Shown here: positions 34,153 to 45,049 of the stretch, one piece after another
Numbering within the stretch: position 1 is the stretch's first letter
Layout of the letters: every line of letters begins with the position of its first letter
Assembly: GCA_934699065.1 (NCBI GenBank)
Contig: CAKUWD010000002.1
Span: 1 to 64,000, forward strand
Source: an uncultured Treponema sp.
GTDB taxonomy: Bacteria; Spirochaetota; Spirochaetia; Treponematales; Treponemataceae
DNA: 64,000 nucleotides
Reading direction: 5' to 3'
Made by a program: the position numbers and the translations under genes
Notes under the pieces: generated by a model
The model's input: only the letters and a program-made list of their open reading frames with translations
The model's database searches: none
Told to the model about the DNA's origin: nothing

Positions 34153-35325
34153 TTACTTCATAAAATATGTCTTAATAGGTGGGAAGCCGTTAAACGCTAC
34201 CGAGGCATAAGTTGAAGTATAGGCTCCTGTTGAAAGCCAGTAGAGCTTGTCGCCGGCCTTCAGGGAAATCGGCAGCTTGTACTTTGCATCCTCGTACATT
34301 ATGTCCATGCTGTCGCAGGTTGGGCCCGCGATGATTACAATACCTTCTTTTTCGCCTGGTTTGTCGCGACTGGTTACAACAGGATATTTGATTGACTCGT
34401 CGAGGGTTTCGATAAGGCCGTTGAACTTTCCGGCATCAACGTAAACCCAACGTGCAAGGGCAGTATTGTTTTTGCGTGAAGTCAAAATTACTTCCGAAGT
34501 TAAAATTCCGCTGTCTCCAACGAGTGAACGACCAGGCTCAAGAATAATTTCCGGAATATCATCACCAAAGTCTTCCTGAATGTAGCGGGTAATTTCTGCT
34601 GCATATTCAGCAAGTGTATTTGTAGGTTCAATATAACTAGCTGGGAAACCACCACCCATATTAATCATGCTCAAGCGGATTCCTTCTTCTTCTTCGAGAG
34701 AAGTGAAAAGATATTTTACTTTTGCAATAGCATCGTTCCACTGACCAATATCGCGCTGCTGGCTTCCTACGTGGAAACTGATTCCATATGGTGTAAGGCC
34801 AAGGTCGCGGGCAAGAACGAGAAGATCGTATGCCATATCCGGATGACAACCGAACTTGCGGGAAAGCGGCCAGTCTGCACTGACTGAGTTTTCTACGAGG
34901 ATACGCACATAAATGCGGCTGCCTGGGGCGTTCTTTGCAATTTCCTTAAGATCATCTTTGCTGTCAGTAGCAAACATACGAACGCCCTTGTCGTAAAAGT
35001 ATTTGATATCCTTAGCCTTTTTAATTGTGTTTCCGTAAGAAAGACGGTCCGGCGAAACATCATACTTTGTAATCATATCAAGCTCATAGCGTGAAGCAAT
35101 ATCAAAGCATGACCCCATTTCTGCGAGCATTTGAAGTACTGGTTCACCTGGGTTAGACTTCATAGCATAAAAAATGCGGGCATAAGGGAAAGAATCTCTA
35201 AGACGAATAAAATTCTGCTTGATTGTGTTGAGATTGATTACGATGTTTGGAGTTTCCAAATCTTTAGAAAAGTCGAGAAAACGCTGCCAGTCCTTATCGC
35301 TGACATAATCGTTTCGATTAAACAT
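34153..35325 (-). CDS. Ornithine/lysine-type PLP decarboxylase (fold III)
   Basis: 390 residues from MFNRNDYVSDKDW (AGGTGG eight bases upstream); two in-frame Met codons lie further up. Group IV alanine-racemase-fold decarboxylase: PLP Lys in FYAMKSNPG, HVGSQQRD, GGGFPASY, EPGRSLVGDSG and the catalytic Cys in GPTCDSMD, which comes from the partner subunit. Forms putrescine or cadaverine, feeding polyamine synthesis; ornithine is the commonest substrate in this branch. The gene stands alone and ends against a family D repeat. Confidence 0.9.
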   Translation of the reverse strand: MFNRNDYVSDKDWQRFLDFSKDLETPNIVINLNTIKQNFIRLRDSFPYARIFYAMKSNPGEPVLQMLAEMGSCFDIASRYELDMITKYDVSPDRLSYGNTIKKAKDIKYFYDKGVRMFATDSKDDLKEIAKNAPGSRIYVRILVENSVSADWPLSRKFGCHPDMAYDLLVLARDLGLTPYGISFHVGSQQRDIGQWNDAIAKVKYLFTSLEEEEGIRLSMINMGGGFPASYIEPTNTLAEYAAEITRYIQEDFGDDIPEIILEPGRSLVGDSGILTSEVILTSRKNNTALARWVYVDAGKFNGLIETLDESIKYPVVTSRDKPGEKEGIVIIAGPTCDSMDIMYEDAKYKLPISLKAGDKLYWLSTGAYTSTYASVAFNGFPPIKTYFMK

Positions 35326-35515
35326 TAACATTACCACCTGTAATGAAAAAATAACCGGTGTATTCGCAGCAAATCAACAATCAGGAATCATGGCTGCGAG
35401 CGATCCGCCAACGCTGGCTGTAGGAACCCTAAATTTCAACGTTCGGGCTATAATATCAAAAATGTATGATGTTGTAAATTGAAATCTTAAAAAAACAGCA
35501 TTATAATAAAATAAT

Positions 35516-36553
35516 ATGGAAACAAAACGTCCTGAGAAAAAAACGTATGATATTTCGACTCTAAGCCGTCTTATGAAAAAAGATTTCATTTTTGTAATTG
35601 CAGTTTTCCTTGCTCTTGTTTTGATTTTTACTGATATCAGCATTTATGAATCATTTGGTTCTGTCCGTTCCAGAAAACTGGAAGCAGAAAATCTTGCTGT
35701 AATTTGTGTTTCGGAAATTGAGCGAAACAGCGAGGACGGAAAACTTTCTTTTCTTTCAGAAAATGTAAACCTTTCTGCCCTTACGGCCCGCGGTTATATT
35801 TATTCTATTTACAAACAAAAAAATAATACGGATGTTTATGAAACAATTTATGGAACTGATTTTAATCTGCTCTATAAACCAATTTGTGTTCGTATTAATC
35901 TTTCTGAAGCAAACTTGTATTTTGCGATTGCACCTGACGGACACTGGGTAAATGTTCATCTTGTCCTTGTTCTGGGAACTTTATCTCTCCTTTTGATTTG
36001 TGCCTTTACAATTTTGACTCTGCTCTTCTTAAAACTCCGCCAGAGTAATATCCGTTTGGCCCAGCTTGCAACTCTGGACCAGCTTACAGGACTTTACACA
36101 AAACAAACTGCAATCTTCTCCCTAAAAAAAGAACTTGATTATGCAAAACGCAATGACTCTCAGGTTGCAGTCTGCTTTATTGATATGAATAATTTCAAAC
36201 AGATAAATGATAATTACGGGCATACTATCGGCGATGCTGCACTTTCAAAAGTTGCAAAACGTCTGATGGAATCTGTACGTCCGGAAGATATTATTGCCCG
36301 ATTTGGTGGTGATGAATTTATTATTATTTTCCGTGGTAAAAAAACAGGAACAGATTACAGCAGCACCGTTGAACGAATACGTGCTGTTCTGAACGTTCCT
36401 GCCCGCCTTTCTGCCCATGTTCTTGCCGATATTTCTGCATCGGTAGGACTTGCTGTTTACCCGACAAACGGGAACTGCGTTGAAGAGCTTATAGCCTATG
36501 CCGACAAAGCCATGTACGCAGAAAAAGAAAGAATGAAGAAATCAAGACAATAA
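35516..36553 (+). CDS. Diguanylate cyclase with membrane sensor domain
   Basis: 345 residues. Two membrane helices (about 24-44 and 148-170) flank a periplasmic sensor region of about 100 residues. The cytoplasmic GGDEF domain (about 190-345) has an intact active site, RFGGDEF (GGDEF at 264-268), and an inhibitory site RPED exactly five residues before it (RxxD-x5-GGDEF), so c-di-GMP synthesis with product feedback is expected. The following A2M gene starts 39 bases downstream. Confidence 0.93.
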   Translation: METKRPEKKTYDISTLSRLMKKDFIFVIAVFLALVLIFTDISIYESFGSVRSRKLEAENLAVICVSEIERNSEDGKLSFLSENVNLSALTARGYIYSIYKQKNNTDVYETIYGTDFNLLYKPICVRINLSEANLYFAIAPDGHWVNVHLVLVLGTLSLLLICAFTILTLLFLKLRQSNIRLAQLATLDQLTGLYTKQTAIFSLKKELDYAKRNDSQVAVCFIDMNNFKQINDNYGHTIGDAALSKVAKRLMESVRPEDIIARFGGDEFIIIFRGKKTGTDYSSTVERIRAVLNVPARLSAHVLADISASVGLAVYPTNGNCVEELIAYADKAMYAEKERMKKSRQ

Positions 36554-36592
36554 ATCACAATTTTTCTAAATAAATAACATTTAGAGGTTCAT

Positions 36593-39500
36593 ATGAAAAA
36601 GACTCTCTTTATTTCTCTCCTTGTGTTTGCCTCTATCCTAACGTTCGGTAGTTGCAAAAAATCTGATTCAAGTAAAACAAATTCTTCTTCTGCAAATGAA
36701 TCTATTTCTGCTGCAAAGAGTCCAGGAAATTCCGGAAAGAATGTAAAGTATTCCGGCGTTTCTTTTAATCCAAATTCATATTCAGAAGATTATCCAGAAT
36801 ATAAGGAACGCAATTCTCTTCATCTGGAAACCAATGAAAAAAATCAGGTCAACTTTGATTCTGTGAGTCAATTCTTTGCCCTTGACTATACTCCTGAGTA
36901 TCCGGATTCATATTTTTCTGATAATTCACAAAACGCAAAAACTTCAAAAAAGAAAGGAAAAACTTCTTCTGATAAAAATGATAAAAACGAATCATATGTT
37001 CCGGGAATCAGAAAGCTTTCGGATTATTTGACAAAGTATGTTACAAAGAAGGCAGCTCTTCAGGAATATAAGCCTTCTGATGAAACTGAAAAAGATGACA
37101 GTTCAAAAGACTTCTATATTGAAGATTGGGGACCCCAGGAAAAAATTGTAGCAGGAGAAAACCATCCTTCTTTTTATGTGATTTTTTCTCGTCCGGCAAA
37201 ATCTCTCCAGGCCCTAGATAAACCTGAAACTACTTCTGAGATTATGACAATTGAACCTTCTCTACCCGGAACTTTCCGATGGTATGGTTCCAGACATTTA
37301 AGCTTCGAAGCAGATCAACCTGCCGACCCTACAATCCGCTATAAAATTTCTATCAATCCAAATATAAAATCTACCAGTGGAAAGAAGCTTACCGGCGAAA
37401 CTGTCTTTTATACTCAGGCTGAAGCAATTGAAGTTATAAATCTTTGGGGTGGATATATTAAAGACAGCGACTGTGCCTTTGACTGGAATACAGGTGCTCT
37501 TCCTCCTTACGAAAACCGTTTTGTAATGCGAACTAATTACACAACAAATATAGAAGCTATAAAGCAAAATCTTATAATCAGCATAAATAATCAGAAAACT
37601 GATTATGATATTCAACCTGTATATAAAGATATTTTTAAGATGTGGTCAAACAATGCAGAATATGATGAAGCAACAAATCGTACCAATACTTTTTTAGTTG
37701 AAATAAAAGGTACTGTACCACATAATTCTGAGATAGTTGTAACTGATGTAAACGGAAAAACAGAAAGTTACTCAACTCTAAAACCTTTCGTAATAAATCA
37801 CTTTCCTGAAATGACAGAATACTCTTCTGCCAAATATAAATGGCCGTTAACTGTTTATTTTTCACAGACTCCAGACAAACTATCGTTAGTTAGTAATGTT
37901 ACTTATGATGATGACAAAAGCATTACTGAGGATAATATTGTTGTAAATGGACATTATGTAAAAATCTGTAATCTTCCTTTTGATTATAATCAGAATCACA
38001 CAATCCGTTTTGGAGCTGGACTTAAAGATAAATTCGGGCAGACATTTTCTTCAGAGCAAAAAGAATATTCTTTTAAAACTCCGCAGGAAAAAGCTTATGT
38101 AAAATTCCAGAATTATGGAACAACGATGCTAGAAGCACAATTCCCTCATAAAATGATTTTCGAGCATCAGAATCTTAGTTCCGGAAATTATTATCTTCAA
38201 AAAACAGACCGACCTTCCGGAAACGGATTATACAGCTTTAATAAAAATGAAGCTGCTTTTTATGATTTAGACGTGGGTAAAAAAAATCAACGGAACTTCC
38301 AGGAGCTTAATCTTGATCCTTTCCTTGATGATAGTTTTGGCTTTGTTCGTTATGAAGCAAATGTAAATTACAATGCTTACAACTACTGGCGTAAAGAATA
38401 TAGAAATGAACAGCAATCTATGAATGGAGTTGTTCAGGTTACTGATCTTGGAATTACTGCCCGTATGTCTATTAACAAAGCAGTTGTAATGGTTCGAAGT
38501 CTTTCTACCGGAAAACCTGTGGAAGGCGCAGAGGTTTACATTGTTCATAATCTTAATGACTATCAGGAATGGAATAACGGAAAGTATAATCCAAAAGAAA
38601 TTTTTGTTTACGGTAATGAAAGCACCTATGATAAGCTGTATGCAAAAGGTCGTACAAATAAAAATGGACTTGCTGTAATCAACTATAGCGAAAAAGAAAT
38701 TGAGCAGATTCAAAACGAAAACAGGGATTCTTTTGTTTATGTTGTAAATGGAAATGATAAAGCGGCCTTTGCTCCGAGTTCTCACAACTCATGGCGCGAA
38801 GGCGTAAGCACAGCTTCTCTTGAACGCGCACGAACACCACAGCAGCGAACCTTTATGTTCGTAGACCGCGGAATTTACAAACCTGGTGAAACCGTAACCT
38901 TCCGTGGAATCGACCGCAATCAGCTGCTTGGAAGTTTTGCTCCTAACACCGGCTGGTATTCAATCACAGCAAAAGGAGCCTGGTGGGATTCGAAAGAAAT
39001 TATTGAACCGATAACCGGCCAGCTTTCAGAATCAGGAGGCTTCTATGGTTCTTTCAAAATTCCTGATGATATTGAGCGCGGTTACTACAATCTTATCTAT
39101 TCAAGAAACGGAAACCAGAATGAAACAGCAATCATCAGATTTACGATTGCAGATTTTGAACGTGTAAAATTTGAATCTTCAATTACTGTTCCAGAGATTT
39201 CATACTTTGGAGGCGACAAACTTACAGCAGGCCTTTCGGCAGATTATCTTGCCGGCGGTTCTTTGAGCGGAGCGAAATATGAAGTTTCCTGGTACAAAGC
39301 AGCAACAACTTTTAAGACAAATGATCCGGCTGCAAAGGGCTACAGTTTTTACACCGGCGTTTATCCGGACAGATTTTATTATTCAGATGATGAAGGCTTA
39401 CTTGGAGTTGATGGTACTGCTTCTATTTTCTGCGAATCTGAAAGAATCACAGATGGAGCACCATATCTTTATCATGTAGAATCAAATGTTACAGATGTTT

Positions 39501-42500
39501 CAAATCAAAGAATTGCAGCACAAAATGATATCTTTGTTCATCCGGCTCAATTCTATGTTGGAATGGCAAAAGCAAAAAATATCCGGGGCTTTGCTAAATC
39601 AGGAGAAAAACTTGAAATCCCTTACATTCTTGTAAATCCTGACGGCAATTTAATGAGCGAAAGCGAAGTTCCTCAAAAAGTTTCTGAACTCGAATATTCA
39701 TTAAGCCACGAAGTCTGGACAATGGTTCATGAGCAAAGTGTTGATGATACAATCTATACACGTTATGAACGTTCTGATGTTGAAGATGATAAGGGAATTG
39801 TTAAGGCTCAGGCAAACGGCAATCTTATGCTTACTCCAAAAACTGCCGGCTGGTACACTCTTACAATTTCCGGTAAAGACAGCCGCGGAAATAAGGTTCT
39901 CTGCAAGAATGAGTTCTATGTAACTGGAAGCGGAGCAAGCTGGTTCGATCAGTACAATTCTTATTCTCTGAATCTTACCCCAGACAAATCTCAGTACAAC
40001 CCTGGCGAAACAGCACGAGTTCTTCTTGAAAGTCCTCTCCCTGCAGGCGACTATTTAATTACTCTTGAACGCGAAGGAATATTTACAGAAGAAGTTCGTC
40101 ACTTTGATAACAATGCTGAAGTTCTCGAAATTCCGATCGCAGGAAATTATGTTCCCGTTGTTTATCTTTCAGTTTCTTCATATTCCGAACGTCATGGAGC
40201 TCCAACCCACCAATATGGCGAACCTGATCTTGATAAGCCAAAGGGTTATTATGGTGTAACTCCTATTTTCATAAATCCATATGTACGTTCATTTACAGTT
40301 GTAATTGAATGTGATAAGCCAAGTTATAAACCTGGAGACACTGCAACCATCAAATTCAAGGCAACAAAGGGCGGCAAACCTTACGCCGGCGCAGAACTCA
40401 CAGCTATGGCTGTAGACCGCGGAGTTCTTGATCTCATAAATTATCATGTTCCTAATCCTATTGATTTCTTCTACGACAAGAGTAACTTCCCTCTTCGAGT
40501 TTACGGTGGTGACTCACGCGCCCTTCTTATGGACCCGGTTACTTACAGTGTAAAAAATCTCATGGGTGGTGATGCAACTGATGAAGAAAAAGAAGAAGAG
40601 CGCAAAGACTTCCGTCCTACAGCCTTCTTTGAACCTGTTTTAATTACAGATAAAAATGGTGAAGCCACAGTTACCTTCAAAATGCCTGACAGCCTCACAA
40701 CTTACCGCATTACCGCATTTGGTGTGAAAGATGATTTGTTTGCTCTGCAGGAAGATGAAATCAAAGTTCAAAATCCTATAAATATTCAGCAGGTGCAGCC
40801 ACGCCGTTTACGTGAACGTGATACGGCTGAGTGTGGTGTTCTTATAACAAATCTCGATAAGAAGGGGCAGAAGGTTACTGTAAGTCTGGAAGTTCTTTCT
40901 CCAACAAAAGATACTGAACAGGATAAACTGGAAGGCCGTAAGACTATTCCAGGCAAAGGTTTTGTTGATGGAGACAACACGCATACTGTTTATGTTGCTT
41001 CTGGTCAGTCTTCTGTAGTTTACTTTGATATTGCAGCTCAAAACGAAGGAACGGTAAATCTTGTTTATACTGTAAAATCCGACTTACTTAATGAGCGGCT
41101 CGTTTCTCCAATCAGGATTGAAAAGACCTTTGTTTATGAAACCACTTCTATAACTGGAACTATATCTGATTCTGACAAAGGCAGCGAAAAAGAAAGTCTT
41201 ATAATTCCTGGCTTTGCAAAAGAAGGGCGAGGTGATTTAGCATTTACTCTAGATGCAACAAGACTTGGAGTTCTTGGAAGCTCTGTAAATTATCTTTTTG
41301 ATTATCCTTATGGATGTCTTGAGCAACAGTCTTCACGCATACTACCGTTAGTTAGTTTTGACAAATATATTGATATCTTCGGACTTGATTCTAAGGTTGA
41401 CAGCATCAAAGATTGTGTAAAGAGCTGGACAATAAAATGGAAGGATTATCAACATTCAGACGGTGGTTTTGGTTACTGGCCTGAATCAGTATATTCCTCT
41501 GATTTTGTAAGCATGAGAATTCTTTATGTATATGCTCTTGCAATGACAAGAGGTTATTCTTCAGAAGATATTCCGATTAATCTTTCAGCTTTGAAAAATT
41601 ATATTTCATCTGCAGTAAAAAGCTATAAAACCCGCTATGAAAATTCAAATTATTATGATTATGACAAAGCCTTTGCCTGCTATATATTCAGTCTGCTCAA
41701 AGATAATTCTCTGAACTCTTTACGTGAAGAACTTTACAGTCAGGTTGATTCTCTGACTCTCGATGCCGCTGCTTATCTTTCGTTAGCATATTCTAACAGC
41801 AATTCAAACTCAGATATTGAAAAGGCAAAAATTATAAATAAAAAAATTCGTGCTTACCTTCAGCCTTCTCAGAGAAGTGTTTCTCTTTCTAAAAAAGCAA
41901 AGAGTGGATTCTGGTTCTGTTATCAGAATGAAACTGTTCAATATGCAGCAATTCTTTCTGCCTTTGTAAGTGCGGATCCGAACGATGAGATGGTAGACAG
42001 ATTGATTTATACTCTATTGAGTAAACAGTCACAGGGCCGCTGGCAGAATACAATTACCACAAGTGCTGTGCTAGAATCAATTTATACTTACATCCAGAAG
42101 CGCAATCTTGATTCTACAAATTATAAAGCAACAGTATCATTCAATGGTAGAGAATTAATGACAGAAAACTTCAACGGAGTTACTGCAAAACCTAAAACCT
42201 TAAAACTTCCTTTTGAAGATGAGTTTATTTCTTCTCTGCCACGAGACAAAGCAGTTCCTCTTCTCTTTGAAAAAGATGGAGACGGATATCTTTTCTACAC
42301 AGTAGAAATGAAATACGCTTTACCAGATGAAAGTCAGGCTGCCAGAAACGAAGGGTTAAACATCACTTATGAGATTACTGATTTTGATACCGGCGAAATA
42401 ATTAATACTTCAAAAGACACCTGTGACCTGACTTTACAGAGTGGAAAGATTTATAAGGCTAAGGTGTTTGTAGAAACTAACAGAACCCGTGAATATGTTG

Positions 42501-42799
42501 CTGTACGTGCACCTATTCCTTCTGGAGCCGAAATCCTGGATTCAACTCTGGTTACAAACGGATCTGCAGCACAAAGTGATTATTCACACAACTGGCGAAG
42601 TCGTGTAAGTCATAAAAATATAACTGACAATGAAGTTCAATTCTTCTGGGATGAAATGCATTCGGGAAGATATTTCTTTGACTTTACTTTCCGTGCTTCC
42701 CGCCGTGGTATTTATCCTACACCACCTGTTCAGGCTGAGTGTATGTATGAGCCGGAAGTTTTTGGTCGAAGTGACGGTTATCTTTTTGTGATAGAGTAA
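36593..42799 (+). CDS. Bacterial alpha-2-macroglobulin lipoprotein
   Basis: 2068 residues, longer than E. coli YfhM (about 1650). Lipobox FGSC (MKKTLFISLLVFASILTFGSC), then a disordered Ser/Lys-rich part (about 25-180), MG-type beta domains, FRPTAFFEPVLITDKNG...VTFKMPDSLTTYRITAF (alpha-2-macroglobulin core), and an intact thioester motif YGCLEQQ with Cys1575 and Gln1578. The C-terminal about 500 residues form the complement-like alpha barrel and receptor-binding region. Such proteins trap proteases in the periplasm and are typically coded next to pbpC, as here (four-base gap). Confidence 0.95.
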   Translation: MKKTLFISLLVFASILTFGSCKKSDSSKTNSSSANESISAAKSPGNSGKNVKYSGVSFNPNSYSEDYPEYKERNSLHLETNEKNQVNFDSVSQFFALDYTPEYPDSYFSDNSQNAKTSKKKGKTSSDKNDKNESYVPGIRKLSDYLTKYVTKKAALQEYKPSDETEKDDSSKDFYIEDWGPQEKIVAGENHPSFYVIFSRPAKSLQALDKPETTSEIMTIEPSLPGTFRWYGSRHLSFEADQPADPTIRYKISINPNIKSTSGKKLTGETVFYTQAEAIEVINLWGGYIKDSDCAFDWNTGALPPYENRFVMRTNYTTNIEAIKQNLIISINNQKTDYDIQPVYKDIFKMWSNNAEYDEATNRTNTFLVEIKGTVPHNSEIVVTDVNGKTESYSTLKPFVINHFPEMTEYSSAKYKWPLTVYFSQTPDKLSLVSNVTYDDDKSITEDNIVVNGHYVKICNLPFDYNQNHTIRFGAGLKDKFGQTFSSEQKEYSFKTPQEKAYVKFQNYGTTMLEAQFPHKMIFEHQNLSSGNYYLQKTDRPSGNGLYSFNKNEAAFYDLDVGKKNQRNFQELNLDPFLDDSFGFVRYEANVNYNAYNYWRKEYRNEQQSMNGVVQVTDLGITARMSINKAVVMVRSLSTGKPVEGAEVYIVHNLNDYQEWNNGKYNPKEIFVYGNESTYDKLYAKGRTNKNGLAVINYSEKEIEQIQNENRDSFVYVVNGNDKAAFAPSSHNSWREGVSTASLERARTPQQRTFMFVDRGIYKPGETVTFRGIDRNQLLGSFAPNTGWYSITAKGAWWDSKEIIEPITGQLSESGGFYGSFKIPDDIERGYYNLIYSRNGNQNETAIIRFTIADFERVKFESSITVPEISYFGGDKLTAGLSADYLAGGSLSGAKYEVSWYKAATTFKTNDPAAKGYSFYTGVYPDRFYYSDDEGLLGVDGTASIFCESERITDGAPYLYHVESNVTDVSNQRIAAQNDIFVHPAQFYVGMAKAKNIRGFAKSGEKLEIPYILVNPDGNLMSESEVPQKVSELEYSLSHEVWTMVHEQSVDDTIYTRYERSDVEDDKGIVKAQANGNLMLTPKTAGWYTLTISGKDSRGNKVLCKNEFYVTGSGASWFDQYNSYSLNLTPDKSQYNPGETARVLLESPLPAGDYLITLEREGIFTEEVRHFDNNAEVLEIPIAGNYVPVVYLSVSSYSERHGAPTHQYGEPDLDKPKGYYGVTPIFINPYVRSFTVVIECDKPSYKPGDTATIKFKATKGGKPYAGAELTAMAVDRGVLDLINYHVPNPIDFFYDKSNFPLRVYGGDSRALLMDPVTYSVKNLMGGDATDEEKEEERKDFRPTAFFEPVLITDKNGEATVTFKMPDSLTTYRITAFGVKDDLFALQEDEIKVQNPINIQQVQPRRLRERDTAECGVLITNLDKKGQKVTVSLEVLSPTKDTEQDKLEGRKTIPGKGFVDGDNTHTVYVASGQSSVVYFDIAAQNEGTVNLVYTVKSDLLNERLVSPIRIEKTFVYETTSITGTISDSDKGSEKESLIIPGFAKEGRGDLAFTLDATRLGVLGSSVNYLFDYPYGCLEQQSSRILPLVSFDKYIDIFGLDSKVDSIKDCVKSWTIKWKDYQHSDGGFGYWPESVYSSDFVSMRILYVYALAMTRGYSSEDIPINLSALKNYISSAVKSYKTRYENSNYYDYDKAFACYIFSLLKDNSLNSLREELYSQVDSLTLDAAAYLSLAYSNSNSNSDIEKAKIINKKIRAYLQPSQRSVSLSKKAKSGFWFCYQNETVQYAAILSAFVSADPNDEMVDRLIYTLLSKQSQGRWQNTITTSAVLESIYTYIQKRNLDSTNYKATVSFNGRELMTENFNGVTAKPKTLKLPFEDEFISSLPRDKAVPLLFEKDGDGYLFYTVEMKYALPDESQAARNEGLNITYEITDFDTGEIINTSKDTCDLTLQSGKIYKAKVFVETNRTREYVAVRAPIPSGAEILDSTLVTNGSAAQSDYSHNWRSRVSHKNITDNEVQFFWDEMHSGRYFFDFTFRASRRGIYPTPPVQAECMYEPEVFGRSDGYLFVIE

Positions 42800-42803
42800 A
42801 GGT

Positions 42804-45032
42804 ATGATTTTTCGACGTCTTTGCAAGCTCCGTGCGAAGCACGGAGCGAAGCGATCCATTTATATTCTCGCAATAATTTTATGTGTCTTTTTTCTTCCAC
42901 CTCTTGTACTGCGCTGCCTGCCGTTTCCGGAGCTCACGGAATTTTGTGCGCGGGAGTATAGCTGCAGGATTTACGACCGCCGCGGCGAACTGATGCAGGT
43001 TACGGCGGTTAGGAGCGGAGGAAGAAGAGAATTTACATCTGTCAAAAAAATCCCAAAATCCATAAAAAAAAGTTTCATTTTTCAAGAAGATAAACGTTTC
43101 TATTTTCATCATGGGGTAGACTGGATTTCTATTCTTAATGCTCTTATACAAAATAAACGTGCCGGAAAGATTGTCCGCGGTGGATCCACAATTACAATGC
43201 AGCTTGCAAAAGCTATAAATCAAAATAACTCTCTGACTCTTAGCCGCAAAATAAAAGATATATTTTTTTCTTATAGGCTCGAAGCAAAACTTAGCAAAAA
43301 AAAGATTCTCGAACTTTATTTGAATTCAATTTATTTTGGTTCTAATTCTTATGGCGTAACTTCCGGAGCAAGAACTTATTATGGGTGTAATCTAAATGAA
43401 CTCAAACCTGAACAGATTCAGGTGCTTTCAATAATTCCCCGTAATCCCTCTTATTATAATCCGGTTGAACACAGCGATCATTTTAAATCATTTTCCCCTG
43501 AATTAGAAAAAGCTGCCCGCCAGGCTAGATATTATCACTATCCGTATAAGCTTCCACACTTTGTTAATTATATTATGAAAGACAATTCGTCTTACGAACT
43601 TCATACAACAATTGATCTGGAAATTTCTTCTATGGCTGAGGGCTTTTTACGAGAAGCTCTTGAACAGGCCAGAAGTTCAAGAATTACAAACGGTGCACTT
43701 CTTCTACTGAATAACTCAGATGGTTCTGTAATTTCCTGGCTTGGTAATGGTGATTTTTTTGATAACGAAAACGGTGGCCAGATTGATGGTGTTCTCGTAA
43801 AAAATCAGCCAGGTAGTTCTATGAAACCTTTTCTCTATGCTCTTGCCCTGGAACAGAATTTAATTCAACCTTCTACGGTTCTTGCTGATGTCCCTTCAGA
43901 GTTTGGAAATGAAAAATTATATATCCCTGAAAATTTTAATAATCGCTTTAATGGCCCGGTACGAACAAGAATTGCACTTGCGTCGAGTCTCAATGTTCCA
44001 GCTGTTTCTACTTTAAATAAACTTGGTGTACAAAATTATCTTGATAATCTTTTCGAACTTGGTTTTGAATCTTTGCGTAATAATGACAACGGGCTTAAGG
44101 CTGACTTAGGACTTGCTCTTGGTGCAGGCGAAGTTCCTCTTTATGAACTTGTTCCTGCTTTTAGTGTATTTGTTCGCGATGGTGTTTTCTTACCTGTAAA
44201 TTACGAATTTGGTAAAAAACTAACTAACGGTCGTCAGCTATATTCTTCTGACACTACACGCCTTATTTGTTCTATTCTTTCTGATAAAGCCGCTCGATCT
44301 CTTGGCTTCGGTTATACTCAAACCTTCCAGACAGACTACCCTTCAATTTTCAAGACAGGTACTTCAAACCAATATCAAAATATAATTGCTCTTGGTGCAA
44401 CAAGACATTTTACAATTGGAGTGTGGATGGGAAATTTTTCAGGTAATACCGTCATGGGAAAAACAGGCTCTTCTCTTCCTGCCTGGGTTGCAAAAAATGT
44501 TCTGGATAAACTTGAAGGAGTAGATCACCAGAATCGTTATGAGCTTTCTTCATTCCCTGAACCTGAAGGCTGGCATAAGGAACGCATCTGTTCTCTCTCA
44601 GGCCTTAAAGCCGGATCAAACTGCCGTTCGGTAGTTTCTGAATACGTGAAAAACGGAACCGAACTGAATACTTGCAACTGGCATATTAAAATTAATAATA
44701 AAGTACAAACTGTTTATCCGCCTGAATATCAGCAATGGCTTAGAAACCAACCAGATAAAGGACTTATTGATTATTCCAAAACATCTCTAACATTTCTAAC
44801 TCCTAAAGAAAATTCTCTCTTTTTCTACAGCAGCATGAATGCAGATAATCAGGCTATTCCATTTGAAATCACAGGTGGATCAGAAAACACACTTCAGGTT
44901 TTTTATGACGAAAAAAAAATCGCCACAATCAACCGTCCATTTATATTTACACTTCCGGTAGATCGTGGCGAACATTTCTGCCGCGTTATTTGCGGTTCAG
45001 AAGAAGTTACAATTTCATTTACTGTAAAATAA
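42804..45032 (+). CDS. pbpC: Penicillin-binding protein 1C
   Basis: 742 residues. One membrane helix (about 20-40), glycosyltransferase-51 domain with FIFQEDKRFYFHHGVD and RGGSTITMQLAKA, and a transpeptidase domain with SxxK in PGSSMKPF, SLN and KTGTS motifs, then a C-terminal PBP_C domain (about 640-742). Makes and repairs peptidoglycan; with the A2M it is thought to defend against proteases that breach the outer membrane. A perfect 9-base stem (42827-42847, GCTCCGTGC/GCACGGAGC) codes residues about 9-15, probably a small repeat insertion. Confidence 0.95.
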   Translation: MIFRRLCKLRAKHGAKRSIYILAIILCVFFLPPLVLRCLPFPELTEFCAREYSCRIYDRRGELMQVTAVRSGGRREFTSVKKIPKSIKKSFIFQEDKRFYFHHGVDWISILNALIQNKRAGKIVRGGSTITMQLAKAINQNNSLTLSRKIKDIFFSYRLEAKLSKKKILELYLNSIYFGSNSYGVTSGARTYYGCNLNELKPEQIQVLSIIPRNPSYYNPVEHSDHFKSFSPELEKAARQARYYHYPYKLPHFVNYIMKDNSSYELHTTIDLEISSMAEGFLREALEQARSSRITNGALLLLNNSDGSVISWLGNGDFFDNENGGQIDGVLVKNQPGSSMKPFLYALALEQNLIQPSTVLADVPSEFGNEKLYIPENFNNRFNGPVRTRIALASSLNVPAVSTLNKLGVQNYLDNLFELGFESLRNNDNGLKADLGLALGAGEVPLYELVPAFSVFVRDGVFLPVNYEFGKKLTNGRQLYSSDTTRLICSILSDKAARSLGFGYTQTFQTDYPSIFKTGTSNQYQNIIALGATRHFTIGVWMGNFSGNTVMGKTGSSLPAWVAKNVLDKLEGVDHQNRYELSSFPEPEGWHKERICSLSGLKAGSNCRSVVSEYVKNGTELNTCNWHIKINNKVQTVYPPEYQQWLRNQPDKGLIDYSKTSLTFLTPKENSLFFYSSMNADNQAIPFEITGGSENTLQVFYDEKKIATINRPFIFTLPVDRGEHFCRVICGSEEVTISFTVK

Positions 45033-45049
45033 TTATCCAAGGCTATAGA

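Noticed and set aside
35374..35643. Minus-strand reading frame of 89 codons before the diguanylate cyclase gene
   Set aside because: No start signals; overlaps the promoter and the first membrane helix region of the real gene. The GC-rich bit at 35385-35430 may be repeat debris.
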